Positions 44,564 through 54,729 of a DNA stretch of 64,000 nucleotides are shown here, one piece after another (position 1 is the first letter of the stretch; each line of letters opens with the position of its first letter). The notes below the pieces were generated by a model that saw nothing but the letters and a program-made list of their open reading frames with translations, did no database searches and had not been told where the DNA came from. Both the position numbers and the translations under genes were made by a program. The DNA comes from an uncultured Flavobacteriales bacterium (lineage in GTDB: Bacteria; Bacteroidota; Bacteroidia; Flavobacteriales; BACL11): assembly GCA_943788405.1 (NCBI GenBank), contig CALSQD010000002.1, positions 62,001-126,000 of the forward strand, in the 5' to 3' direction.

Positions 44564-45490
44564 ATGAATGGAATAGTAATTAAAACAACTGGTAAGCGCT
44601 ATACAGTAAAAACTGCAAAGGGAGAAGTTGTGCAATGTCGTTTGAAAGGGAAGTTTCGAATTGCAGGAATTAAAAGTACAAACCCTATTGTTGTTGGCGA
44701 TAAAGTTGAAGTTGAGCAGGAATCTCAATTATGGATGATTGTAAAACTGCATGATAGAAAAAATCATATTCTTAGGAAGTCCGTAAATCTATCCAAGCAA
44801 ACCCATATTATTGCGGCTAATATTGACCAAGCTATATTGATGATTACTTTGGATAGCCCTGTAACTACTACAGGTTTTATTGATCGTTTTCTGGTAGCTG
44901 CAAATGCTTATGGTGTTGAGGTGGTATTGCTCTTTAATAAGATTGATTTATTGGATGATGAGTTAAAAACTCAACAAAAAAATCTTCAGAAAGAATATGA
45001 AAAGATAGGTTATACTTGTTTTGCTACTTCTGTAATTAATGATGATTTATCACAGATAAAGAGCTTGATGAAAGGCAAGGTAAATATGATTTCTGGTCAT
45101 TCAGGTGTGGGCAAATCTACTCTAGTAAACTACTTGCAACCTGACTTACATATTAATACTAAGGAGGTTTCTGATACACATAAACAAGGGCAACATACAA
45201 CTACATTTTCCGAATTACATGATCTGGATTTTGGGGCATCAATTATTGATACTCCTGGAATTAGAGGTTTTGGATTAGTGGAATTGGAAGTAGCAGAATT
45301 AGGCAATTATTTTCCTGAACTTTTCAATTTAAAATCAGCTTGTAAATTCCATAATTGCATACATAAAAATGAACCCAATTGTGCTGTGAAGTCTGCATTG
45401 GAAAATAGAGAGATTGCTGAAAGTAGGTATAAAAATTACCTGAATATGCTTGAGGATGAACAAGAGCATTATAGGACAAACCAATTTTGA
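44564..45490 (+). CDS. rsgA: ribosome small-subunit-dependent GTPase RsgA
   Basis: RsgA is a circularly permuted GTPase that checks 30S maturation. I start at 44564 (MNGIVIKTTGKRYTV), since the upstream ATG (44474) precedes the promoter-like TATATTTG at 44551-44558. An N-terminal OB fold, G4 'LLFNKIDLLD', G1 'GHSGVGKSTLVNYL', G3 'DTPGIRGFG' and the zinc knuckle 'CKFHNCIHKNEPNC' are all present. The 308-residue length fits. Confidence 0.94.
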   Translation: MNGIVIKTTGKRYTVKTAKGEVVQCRLKGKFRIAGIKSTNPIVVGDKVEVEQESQLWMIVKLHDRKNHILRKSVNLSKQTHIIAANIDQAILMITLDSPVTTTGFIDRFLVAANAYGVEVVLLFNKIDLLDDELKTQQKNLQKEYEKIGYTCFATSVINDDLSQIKSLMKGKVNMISGHSGVGKSTLVNYLQPDLHINTKEVSDTHKQGQHTTTFSELHDLDFGASIIDTPGIRGFGLVELEVAELGNYFPELFNLKSACKFHNCIHKNEPNCAVKSALENREIAESRYKNYLNMLEDEQEHYRTNQF

Positions 45491-45510
45491 TTTGATAATG
45501 TGCTAATTTG
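45490..45510. repeat. dispersed AT-rich repeat, copy 2
   Basis: ATTTGATAATGTGCTAATTTG after rsgA, matching the copy after metH at 42628. Confidence 0.6.
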
Positions 45511-45550
45511 ATGACAAAACAAATGGATAAATATAATAATCTAATAATTT

Positions 45551-45578
45551 CTCTCCTTGGAGGGATTAAGGGTGGGTT
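45551..45578 (+). repeat. right-end fragment of the AACCCACC hairpin repeat
   Basis: TCTCCTTGGAGGGATTAAGG then GTGGGTT resembles the right end of the element at 33461-33542. It sits directly before the dtd ATG and supplies a GGAGG-like sequence, so it may also affect translation. Confidence 0.5.
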
Positions 45579-45581
45579 AAA

Positions 45582-46034
45582 ATGAGAGCCGTTATTCAAA
45601 GAGTAAGTAAAGCTTCTGTTCAGATAAATAAGAATAATGTTGCTCAAATTTCTGCAGGACTTGTTATACTCTTAGGTATAGAAATAGAAGATACAAAAGA
45701 AGATGCTGTTTGGCTGGCAAATAAAATTTCTCAACTAAGAATATTCTCTGATGCAGAGGGGAAAATGAATAAATCTATTTTAGATATTGAAGGAGAGGCA
45801 ATAGTTGTAAGCCAATTTACTTTACATGCTAAAACTAAAAAAGGAAATCGCCCGTCTTATATTAAGGCAGCACGACCAGAACAATCTATACCTCTTTACG
45901 AACAATTTAAAGAAGATTTATCTGTAGCCATTGCTAAAGAAGTTCAATCAGGAAAATTTGGTGCAGATATGCAAGTAAGCCTTATTAATGATGGACCTGT
46001 TACTATAATTATTGACACTAAAAATAAAGAATAA
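45582..46034 (+). CDS. dtd: D-aminoacyl-tRNA deacylase
   Basis: Dtd removes D-amino acids (and glycine from tRNA-Ala) from tRNA. The 150-residue protein starts 'MRAVIQRVSKASVQI' and has the two signature motifs 'VVSQFTLHA' near 76 and 'NDGPVTIIIDT' (the GPVT motif) near 137. It overlaps the MazG-like gene by one base (TAATG). Confidence 0.95.
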   Translation: MRAVIQRVSKASVQINKNNVAQISAGLVILLGIEIEDTKEDAVWLANKISQLRIFSDAEGKMNKSILDIEGEAIVVSQFTLHAKTKKGNRPSYIKAARPEQSIPLYEQFKEDLSVAIAKEVQSGKFGADMQVSLINDGPVTIIIDTKNKE

Positions 46035-46357
46035 TGCCAATTATTGAATTACAAAAACAAGTTGATGACTGGATTAAAAAATATGGTGTTCGTTATTTTA
46101 ATGAACTGACCAATATGGCAATTCTTACGGAAGAAGTAGGAGAGGTAGCGCGTATTATTTCTCGTAAATATGGTGAACAATCGTTTAAAGATTCCGACCA
46201 TAAAGATTTAGGAGAAGAACTCTCGGATGTATTATTCGTATTGCTTTGTTTGGCAAATCAAACTGATACTGATTTGCAAAAAGCATTTGATAAAAAGATG
46301 AAAATTAAAACTAAAAGAGATGCTGATAGGCATCAAAATAATGAGAAGTTGAGTTAA
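46034..46357 (+). CDS. MazG-like nucleotide pyrophosphohydrolase
   Basis: A 107-residue all-alpha NTP pyrophosphohydrolase of the short MazG family, which hydrolyses (d)NTPs or noncanonical nucleotides. The metal-binding Glu set is visible as 'LTEEVGEVARIISR' near 33 and 'LGEELSDVLFVLL' near 63. It has one repeat only, so it is not full-length MazG. It is coupled to dtd and convergent with bioB. Confidence 0.88.
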   Translation: MPIIELQKQVDDWIKKYGVRYFNELTNMAILTEEVGEVARIISRKYGEQSFKDSDHKDLGEELSDVLFVLLCLANQTDTDLQKAFDKKMKIKTKRDADRHQNNEKLS

Positions 46358-47442
46358 CTATTTCTCAACTCTTTTGCTCTAGCTTTAGCATTTTCATTTC
46401 TTTCAATTTTATGTGCTGGTCGGCTCCATTTCACATTTCCTTTGGTGGACATACAACTTGGTGCAGTTTCTTTAGTTTCAGGTTGTTCTCCATCAACAAA
46501 TGGTGCTTTTGGTGAAAGTCCTAAAATTCCAAATAACTCCATATCCTTATTGATGTCAGGATTAGGAGTAGTTAATAATTTATCTCCTGCAAAAATGGAT
46601 GAAGCTCCTGCCATAAAACAAAGTGCCTGTCCTTCATCACTCATTTGTGTTCTTCCTGCTGATAAACGAACAACTGCTTCTGGCATTACAATCCTAGCAG
46701 TAGCAACCATACGAACCATATCCCAAATTGGCACTACTTTCTGGTCCTCTAATGGTGTTCCCTCTACTGCAACTAAAGCATTAATGGGTACTGATTTTGG
46801 CTGAGGATTCATATTTGCAAGTGTAGTTAACATTCCAGCTCTATCCTTTGGGCTTTCTCCCATTCCAATAATTCCACCAGAACAAACAGATATACCAGCT
46901 TTATTTGCGTTCTCAATTGTTTTTAATCTATCATCATACCCTCTTGTTGAGATCACTTCTTTGTAGTGTTCCTCTGAAGTATCTAAGTTATGGTTGTAGG
47001 CGTAAAGCCCTGCATTTGCTAATTTTTGAGCTTGACTTTCACTCATCATCCCTAAGGTGCAACAAACTTCCATTTCTAATGAATTTACAGTTTTCACCAT
47101 TTCAAGTACTTGATCAAAATCAGCATTGTCCTTAATGTTACGCCATGCTGCTCCCATACATAAACGAGAAGATCCGTTTGATTTTGCTCTTAGCGCTTGT
47201 GCTTTTACTTGACTCACACTCATTAAATCATTATTGTCAATGTCAGTATGATAACGAGCTGCTTGCGGACAATATCCACAATCCTCAGGACAACCACCTG
47301 TTTTGATAGAAAGCAGTGTGCTTACTTGTACTTCTAGTGGATTATGATTTAATCGGTGTGTTTGTGCAGCTTCAAATAGCAATTCCATTAAAGGTTTATT
47401 GTAGATTGCTAATACTTTTTCAGTTGTCCAAGTGGTATTCAT
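46354..47442 (-). CDS. bioB: biotin synthase
   Basis: BioB, a radical-SAM enzyme, inserts sulfur into dethiobiotin. The 362-residue protein has the cluster motif 'GGCPEDCGYCPQAARYHT' (CxxxCxxC), followed by 'CMGAAWRN', 'NHNLDTSEEHY' and 'GGIIGMGES', all characteristic. The C-terminus contains an extra ~30-residue polar tail. It is the last gene of the bioFDA-KAS-bioB operon. Confidence 0.96.
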   Translation of the reverse strand: MNTTWTTEKVLAIYNKPLMELLFEAAQTHRLNHNPLEVQVSTLLSIKTGGCPEDCGYCPQAARYHTDIDNNDLMSVSQVKAQALRAKSNGSSRLCMGAAWRNIKDNADFDQVLEMVKTVNSLEMEVCCTLGMMSESQAQKLANAGLYAYNHNLDTSEEHYKEVISTRGYDDRLKTIENANKAGISVCSGGIIGMGESPKDRAGMLTTLANMNPQPKSVPINALVAVEGTPLEDQKVVPIWDMVRMVATARIVMPEAVVRLSAGRTQMSDEGQALCFMAGASSIFAGDKLLTTPNPDINKDMELFGILGLSPKAPFVDGEQPETKETAPSCMSTKGNVKWSRPAHKIERNENAKARAKELRNS

Positions 47443-47476
47443 AGTTTGAGTTTTCTTAATTGTAAAAGTAGTAAAA

Positions 47477-48637
47477 TTATACTTTTTGAATGATTATACT
47501 AACAGCATTTCCTCCAAAACCAACAGCATTTACCAAAACAGATTTTGGGATTTTAGCACTTTTTTCAGTAATGTTTGAGTAGGGTATATTAATTGTTCCT
47601 TGATTTTGAATCATTAAAACTGCCATTTCTAAGCTTAAAGCACCAGAGTTTCCTAGTGTGTGACCGCATAAGTGCTTGTTAACTGTTAGTTGTGGTATAT
47701 CTTGTTTAAAGATATTTTTAATTGCATTTAATTCTGCATTATCACCTTGGGTAGTCCCTGGCGCATGCATTATAATGCAATCTACTTCTGATATTTCAGC
47801 ATCTTTTAAAGCCATTTTCATGCTTTTTTGTAGGCAATCAGCATTAGATGAAAGAGATGCATTGTGTTCTATCATTTCAGTAGCAAATCCTAAACCCGTA
47901 ATTTTTGCTATTCCTTTTTGGCCATTATCTTTTTCTAGTGCAAAAACAGTTGATCCTTCTCCTAAAATCATACTATTTTCTTTTTTATCTGTAGCAAGAG
48001 GGTTGCATGGCCATTGTTCTTTATTCTTGCTGTAGATGCCTAAAGCTTGCATTTGTGCAATTGTAAAATCAGTAAGTGGAGCTTCTGATCCTCCTGCTAA
48101 AAATTGATTTGCTATTCCGCTTTTTATCCAAACACAAGCATTTAAAATACTGTGCAGTGCGGTACTACAAGTAATGGAATGAGATAATGTTGCTCCTTTA
48201 GTTCCTAAGTCCATTGCTACCCATGATGAGATGTTTCCTAGTGTTGTAGTAGGAGAGCTCAAAGGACTTAACCTTTTATCAGATTGTAAGAAATGTTTAT
48301 GGTATTTTTCAAAAAGTGTAGTTGCTCCTCTGGAAGACCCTATGTTAATTCCTACATTTTCTAGATTCTTCCAATTTGCATTTTTGGCAGCTTGTCTGCT
48401 ACTAAGCATTGCCATAAGTACACTTTTATCTAGTTTCCTAAATGCAATTTTTTCTTTTCTTAATTCTTTTATTAAGTTTTCAGAATCGGAATTTAATTTT
48501 CCAACTTTTACATCCTGATTATTTAGGCAACAGTCGCTTATTAAGGTTTTACTTTCCTTATAGTTTTCCCATATTTCTTCTGCATTATTTCCTAATGAAG
48601 ATATGCTTCCTATTCCTGCAATAAGTATGTTTTGCAT
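47477..48637 (-). CDS. beta-ketoacyl synthase-like protein in the biotin operon
   Basis: A 386-residue FabF-type condensing enzyme between bioA and bioB. The thiolase-fold catalytic residues are visible: Cys in 'SITCSTALHS' near 158, His in 'MHAPGTTQGD' near 292, and His in 'LCGHTLGNSGAL' near 327. Condensing enzymes extend acyl chains on ACP. In this position it probably serves pimeloyl synthesis, an inference from context; it is shorter than FabF (~410). Confidence 0.82.
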   Translation of the reverse strand: MQNILIAGIGSISSLGNNAEEIWENYKESKTLISDCCLNNQDVKVGKLNSDSENLIKELRKEKIAFRKLDKSVLMAMLSSRQAAKNANWKNLENVGINIGSSRGATTLFEKYHKHFLQSDKRLSPLSSPTTTLGNISSWVAMDLGTKGATLSHSITCSTALHSILNACVWIKSGIANQFLAGGSEAPLTDFTIAQMQALGIYSKNKEQWPCNPLATDKKENSMILGEGSTVFALEKDNGQKGIAKITGLGFATEMIEHNASLSSNADCLQKSMKMALKDAEISEVDCIIMHAPGTTQGDNAELNAIKNIFKQDIPQLTVNKHLCGHTLGNSGALSLEMAVLMIQNQGTINIPYSNITEKSAKIPKSVLVNAVGFGGNAVSIIIQKV

Positions 48638-48658
48638 TGGGCAAAAATAAGGATAGTA

Positions 48659-49915
48659 TTATAAATCAAGTGCATTTTTTGTAGCCAAATAAATTTGATT
48701 TAATTCAGCTATAGTAATGCAATATGGAGACAGGATATAGATTACATTACCTAGAGGTCTTATTAGTATTCCTTCAGATAAAAAATGTTTGTATAGCCTT
48801 GTTCTTAAGTCACTTGCATATCCACTATTTTCATCTTTTAACTCAATTGCTAAAATGGTTCCTGTTTGTCGTAAGTTTTTAATTTGAGGATGGTTTTTTA
48901 TTTCCTCAGCAAAGGATTGATGACTCTTAATTATGAGTTTAATATTATCTTGACATTCTTGTTTTTCTAATAAATCTAAACTAGCTAAAGATACTGCACA
49001 TCCAACAGGATTTCCTGTAAAAGAATGTCCGTGCAAAAAAGCTTTTGTTAAGTCGTTAGCTAAAAATGCATCATATATTTTTTGGCTACAAGTTGTAATG
49101 GACATTGGCAATGTTCCTCCTGTTAGTCCTTTGGACATGCACATTAAGTCAGGTTTATTTTTTAGTTGATTAACTGCAAAAGTTGTACCTGTTCTTCCAA
49201 ACCCTGTCATTACTTCATCAGCAATACAGAATACTCCATACTCATGGCAAAGTGCAATCATTTTGTCCAAAATTTCAGGAGAGTACATTCTCATTCCTGC
49301 TGCACCTTGTACTAAAGGCTCAAAAATGAAACAGGCTATTTCTCCTTTTTCAAGTTCTGTTTTTAATCTTTCCAAAACTTGTTCTTCAGTTGGAAAGGGT
49401 AGATGAGTTACTTCAAATAAATAGTTGTTAAAAGGTGCAGAAAATAATCCTCTTGCTCCAGCAGACATAGCTCCAAAAGTATCTCCATGATAAGCGCCAT
49501 CTAAGGCTAAAAATTGTTTTCGGTTTTCTCCTTTGTTGTGCCAATACTGAATTACCATTTTTATGGCAATTTCTACTGCAGAAGATCCATTGTCAGAGAA
49601 AAAGAATTTTTTTTGATTAGTAGGAAGGTGTTTACTTAATCTATCGCAAAGTAGTGCTGCAGGTTCGTGTGTGCATCCCGCAAAAACAACATGTTCCAAA
49701 TTTAGCATTTGTTCTTTTACTTTTTCTGCTAAGTAGGGGTGAGAGTGTCCGTGCAGGTTTACCCACCAAGACGAAATTGCATCTATATAAGTATTACCTT
49801 CTTTGTCAAATAAAAGACTTCCTTTTCCTTTTGTTATGGCTAAAAGTTTTTCTGCTGTTTGCATTTGTGTAAAAGGATGCCAAATGTGTTTTTTGTCTAA
49901 ATCTTCCCAGCTCAT
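48659..49915 (-). CDS. bioA: adenosylmethionine-8-amino-7-oxononanoate aminotransferase
   Basis: BioA makes 7,8-diaminopelargonic acid using SAM as amino donor. The 418-residue PLP enzyme has 'WHPFTQMQ' near residue 11, 'SSWWVNLHGHSHP' near 48, 'DGAYHGDTFGAMS' near 144, and 'CMSKGLTGGTLPM' with the PLP Lys near 262. It starts within the bioD stop (ATGA overlap). Confidence 0.96.
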   Translation of the reverse strand: MSWEDLDKKHIWHPFTQMQTAEKLLAITKGKGSLLFDKEGNTYIDAISSWWVNLHGHSHPYLAEKVKEQMLNLEHVVFAGCTHEPAALLCDRLSKHLPTNQKKFFFSDNGSSAVEIAIKMVIQYWHNKGENRKQFLALDGAYHGDTFGAMSAGARGLFSAPFNNYLFEVTHLPFPTEEQVLERLKTELEKGEIACFIFEPLVQGAAGMRMYSPEILDKMIALCHEYGVFCIADEVMTGFGRTGTTFAVNQLKNKPDLMCMSKGLTGGTLPMSITTCSQKIYDAFLANDLTKAFLHGHSFTGNPVGCAVSLASLDLLEKQECQDNIKLIIKSHQSFAEEIKNHPQIKNLRQTGTILAIELKDENSGYASDLRTRLYKHFLSEGILIRPLGNVIYILSPYCITIAELNQIYLATKNALDL

Positions 49916-50517
49916 AATGTTATTTGTTGTGAGTACTTTTTGATAATTTCTTTATTAAAACACTCCTCTTCATTTATTCTGAAAAGCATATTAATTCCAC
50001 TCATTTTCAGAATTATACTTTCTGTATCTTTGTTTTCTTCTCCACTAAAAATAATTCCTTTTATATTTATATTTTTATCTTTTAAGGTTTTAATAGTCAT
50101 TAAAGTATGATTAATACTCCCTAAATAATGACGACTCACAATTACTACTTCTGTATCAGTATTTGGGATAATGTCTAAAATACAATCCTGATTATTTAAT
50201 GGAACTAGGATTCCTCCAGCTCCTTCAATTATTAAATGGTTTTCTGTTTTTGGAGGAATGATTTCTGAAAGTTTAATTCTTACATTATCTCTTTCGGCTG
50301 CAGCATGTGGTGACATGGGAGAGTTTAGCTGGTAAGCTTCCTTATGAAAAATACTTTGTGTATTACTGATTAGGCTTTTTACTTTCATTGTGTCAGAATT
50401 TTCCAATTCTCCTGCTTGTACAGGTTTCCAATAATCAGCTTTTAAGGCTTCAACTAATATGCTGCTTGCAATTGTTTTTCCAACTTCTGTGCCAATTCCT
50501 GTTACAAACAATCTCAT
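49912..50517 (-). CDS. bioD: dethiobiotin synthetase
   Basis: BioD closes the ureido ring of dethiobiotin using ATP and CO2. I start at 50517 (MRLFVTGIGTEVGKT), where the ATG overlaps the bioF stop by four bases (ATGA); the longer frame from 50541 lies inside bioF. The P-loop 'GTEVGKTIAS' follows the start and 'EGAGGILVPL' lies near 106. The 201-residue length is normal. Confidence 0.94.
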   Translation of the reverse strand: MRLFVTGIGTEVGKTIASSILVEALKADYWKPVQAGELENSDTMKVKSLISNTQSIFHKEAYQLNSPMSPHAAAERDNVRIKLSEIIPPKTENHLIIEGAGGILVPLNNQDCILDIIPNTDTEVVIVSRHYLGSINHTLMTIKTLKDKNINIKGIIFSGEENKDTESIILKMSGINMLFRINEEECFNKEIIKKYSQQITL

Positions 50518-51590
50518 AATAGTTTGTTTAGTTTTTTGCATAAAGAGATTATTTCTTCATCTGTATTGAAAGTGTGCAAACAAATCCTGATTCTTTCACT
50601 TCCTTCCGCAACTGTTGGATGAAGAATTGGGCGAATATCAAATCTGGCTTGTTGCAATAGAGTTGCTATTTTTTTTGTTTTTTCATTCCCTCCAATAATG
50701 ATGCTTTGAATTGCAGAATTGCTTTGAATCAGATTTCTATTTTTAAATTTCTGCTGGAATAATACTATTTTTTGATGCAAAATTTCCTGCTCAGTAGTTG
50801 AATTGCCTAAATGTTCATATACTTTTTGAACGCATAAAATACTATGCTCAGGCATTGCTGTAGTATAGATAAAAGAGCGCGCAAAATTGATAAGGTAATC
50901 TTTCAAATTTTGACTACCAACAATTGCTGCCCCATGGCAGCCTAATGCTTTGCTAAAGGTATGGATGCGAGCAAAAGTATTAATGTTTAATTCTTGACAT
51001 AATCCAGTTCCATTTTGACCAAATACTCCTGTTGCATGTGCTTCATCAACTATTAAATAAGCATTATTTGCTTTGCAAATTTCTGCAATTTCTTTTAGTT
51101 CGGCAGCATCACCATCCATGGAGTAAATACTTTCAATGACTATAAAAATATTTCCACTAGCTTTTAGTATTTTTTTTTCTAAATCAGCAATATCATTATG
51201 CTTAAAGGAGAAATTGTTGGCTAGCCCTAATCGCAATCCATCACGAATAGATGCATGACATAAAGCATCATAAATAACTGTATCTCCTTTTTGAGGGACA
51301 CATGAGAAAAATCCTAAGTTAGCATCATATCCTGAATTAAAAATAAGTGCAGCTTCTGTATTATGGAAAGTAGCAATTTGTTGTTCTACTTTATTAAAAA
51401 TTTCGGAATGCCCACTTATTAATCGTGATCCTGTTGCACCATTTTTTGTGGTTTCTATTCTCCAATTGGTATTAGAAAAACCTAAGTAATTGTTGGAGGA
51501 AAAATCAACACTGTTGCTATCTGCTTTTAATGAGCGAAACAGATTTTCATCTTTTCTTTTCTGTAAGATATTTTCTAGTTGTTGTTCCAT
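50514..51590 (-). CDS. bioF: 8-amino-7-oxononanoate synthase
   Basis: BioF condenses pimeloyl thioester with alanine (PLP enzyme). The 358-residue protein shows 'NNYLGFS' near 34, 'GATGSRLISGHSE' near 49, 'DEAHATGVFGQNG' near 182 and 'HTFSKALGCHGAAIVG' with the PLP Lys near 215. It is the first gene of the operon. The -7 element ends eight bases before the ATG, so the mRNA is probably nearly leaderless. Confidence 0.95.
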   Translation of the reverse strand: MEQQLENILQKRKDENLFRSLKADSNSVDFSSNNYLGFSNTNWRIETTKNGATGSRLISGHSEIFNKVEQQIATFHNTEAALIFNSGYDANLGFFSCVPQKGDTVIYDALCHASIRDGLRLGLANNFSFKHNDIADLEKKILKASGNIFIVIESIYSMDGDAAELKEIAEICKANNAYLIVDEAHATGVFGQNGTGLCQELNINTFARIHTFSKALGCHGAAIVGSQNLKDYLINFARSFIYTTAMPEHSILCVQKVYEHLGNSTTEQEILHQKIVLFQQKFKNRNLIQSNSAIQSIIIGGNEKTKKIATLLQQARFDIRPILHPTVAEGSERIRICLHTFNTDEEIISLCKKLNKLL

Positions 51591-51597
51591 TTTGCTT

Positions 51598-51627
51598 CAA
51601 AAATAGCATAAAAAAAGAGGACTACAA
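51598..51627 (-). promoter_or_regulatory. biotin operon promoter inside the atpC terminator
   Basis: Read on the minus strand: TTG at 51627-51625, 19 bases, TATTTTTG at 51605-51598, a full match to the Bacteroidota consensus. The TTG lies in the loop side of the atpC terminator hairpin (51611-51641). Confidence 0.75.
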
Positions 51628-51641
51628 TGTAATCCTCTTTT
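51611..51641 (-). terminator. rho-independent terminator of atpD-atpC
   Basis: On the minus strand AAAAGAGGATTACA pairs with TGTAGTCCTCTTTT, with a T run following. It is the only stop signal between atpC and bioF. Confidence 0.9.
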
Positions 51642-51661
51642 GATAATTTGTTTTTATGAAA

Positions 51662-51898
51662 TTAATCTGCTAAAACAATAATTTTGTTTTGTTGCATTTC
51701 AATTACGCCACCATTTATAGTGAAATTTGAAGTATTATTATCAGTAGTAATGACTCTTACTGTTCCGCTAGTTAAAGTTGAAATAATTGGAGCGTGATTA
51801 TTTAGTACTTCAAAATCTCCTGATGTTCCAGGGAATTTTACAGATGTCACTTCTCCTTTAAAAACTTCTTTTTCTGGTGTTATTATTTCTAATATCAT
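51662..51898 (-). CDS. atpC: F0F1 ATP synthase subunit epsilon (short form)
   Basis: A 78-residue protein holding only the N-terminal beta sandwich of epsilon ('EIITPEKEVFKGEVTSVKFPGTSGDFEVL', core KFPGTSGDFEVLNNHAPI). The C-terminal helical hairpin that can inhibit the enzyme in other bacteria is absent. It is coupled to atpD, eight bases upstream. Confidence 0.93.
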   Translation of the reverse strand: MILEIITPEKEVFKGEVTSVKFPGTSGDFEVLNNHAPIISTLTSGTVRVITTDNNTSNFTINGGVIEMQQNKIIVLAD

Positions 51899-51905
51899 TG
51901 TGTTA

Positions 51906-53465
<1,560 letters not shown>

Positions 53466-53562
53466 CTACTATTTTTAAATTGTATTGTGCTAATAATAAT
53501 TGGATTAAATTATTTGTTAATTTTGAACACTTTTTCAACATAAATAAAATTTAAATAATTTA

Positions 53563-54495
53563 GTGAAAGTATACCAATCAATTGATCAGTTTCCATCAGA
53601 TATTAAAACAAGTTTAACCATTGGTACTTTTGATGGTGTGCATAAGGGACATAAGCATGTACTTGAAAGGTTAAATGAAACGGCTAAAAAAGAAGGGTGT
53701 GAAAGCGTTTTGCTTACTTTTTATCCGCACCCAAGGCATGTTTTGTACCCAGATAATCAGGAATTAAAATTACTTAATACCATTGAGGAGAAAATTGAGG
53801 AATTAAAAAAATCAGGAATACAGCATTTTGTTATTCATGAATTTACAAAAGATTTTTCAAGAACCAAATCAATAAATTTCATTAGAGATTTATTAGTAAA
53901 TAAATTAAAAATGAACCAAATGGTAGTTGGTTATGATCATCATTTTGGTAGGAATAGGGAAGGTTCTTATGATGAGTTAAAAGAGTTTTCGGAGCTATAT
54001 AACTTTAAATTAGAGCAAATTCCACCACAAGATGAAGGAGATGTTACCGTAAGTTCTACTAAAATTAGGAAACTATTGAGTTCTGGTGATATAGAAAAAG
54101 CAAATGTTTATTTGGGTTATGCTTATTCAATTAATGGAAAGGTTGTAAAGGGAAATGAAATAGGGAGAACAATTGATTTTCCTACAGCAAATATTTTAGT
54201 AGAAAACAATTGGAAATTAATTCCTGCTGATGGAGTTTATGCTGTTAAGTTAAAGTTGGGTGAAGAACAATACTTTGGTATGTTGAATATTGGTAAAAGA
54301 CCAACAATATATGATAAACAACATGTAATAGAAGTGCATATTTTTGATTTTTCAAAAATTATTTATGGTAGTGAAATAAAAGTTGAGCTTGTAAAACGAA
54401 TTAGAGATGAAAAGCAATTTAATAATTTACAACTTTTGAAAAAACAGCTACAAGTAGATGAAAATAATTGTAGGAATTTATTTAGAATAGCATAG
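53563..54495 (+). CDS. ribF: bifunctional riboflavin kinase / FAD synthetase
   Basis: RibF phosphorylates riboflavin to FMN and adenylates it to FAD. The start is GTG (53563), which is where the family begins (MKVYQSIDQFP), and no ATG fits. 'TIGTFDGVHKGHKHVL' near 21 is the adenylylation motif, 'YDHHFGRNREG' near 125, 'SSTKIRKLL' near 163, and 'GRTIDFPTANI' near 202 belongs to the kinase domain. The 310-residue length is full. A -7 TAATTTTG lies at 53518-53525. Confidence 0.94.
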   Translation: MKVYQSIDQFPSDIKTSLTIGTFDGVHKGHKHVLERLNETAKKEGCESVLLTFYPHPRHVLYPDNQELKLLNTIEEKIEELKKSGIQHFVIHEFTKDFSRTKSINFIRDLLVNKLKMNQMVVGYDHHFGRNREGSYDELKEFSELYNFKLEQIPPQDEGDVTVSSTKIRKLLSSGDIEKANVYLGYAYSINGKVVKGNEIGRTIDFPTANILVENNWKLIPADGVYAVKLKLGEEQYFGMLNIGKRPTIYDKQHVIEVHIFDFSKIIYGSEIKVELVKRIRDEKQFNNLQLLKKQLQVDENNCRNLFRIA

Positions 54496-54506
54496 AAATG
54501 AAAAAA

Positions 54507-54533
54507 GAGGGTGGAACAAGTATAACCACCCTC
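54507..54533 (-). terminator. terminator between ribF and the two-component operon
   Basis: GAGGGTGG pairs with CCACCCTC. On the minus strand it is followed by a T run (the A run at 54501-54506), so it fits the leftward transcript. The plus side lacks a T run. Confidence 0.7.
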
Positions 54534-54585
54534 TAAAAATCCAGTAGTTCTGTCTTTTGGGAAAGACATATACTGAACGAAAAGT

Positions 54586-54666
54586 CTATAACAAGAACAC
54601 TATTGCTAGTGAAAAGCAAATAAGGATAATCAAAAAGACTAAATACGAAATTTCAGATTTATCCAT
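54586..54666 (-). CDS. tiny predicted membrane peptide (26 aa)
   Basis: The frame encodes MDKSEISYLVFLIILICFSL and AIVFLL, a single hydrophobic helix, coupled (TAATG) to another very short frame at 54666-54728 that starts at the end of the response-regulator gene. Both lie inside the transcript before the terminator. Their reality is uncertain. Confidence 0.25.
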   Translation of the reverse strand: MDKSEISYLVFLIILICFSLAIVFLL

Positions 54667-54728
54667 TAAGATTTACTCTCTGCTGTTGTAGGTAGAAATA
54701 ATGATGCTACCCCAAATACTAATATCAT
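54666..54728 (-). CDS. tiny predicted peptide (20 aa)
   Basis: The frame encodes MILVFGVASLFLPTTAESKS, which looks like a short hydrophobic peptide. It starts two bases before the response-regulator stop (54730) and overlaps the next frame by one base. Low support. Confidence 0.2.
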   Translation of the reverse strand: MILVFGVASLFLPTTAESKS

Positions 54729-54729
54729 T

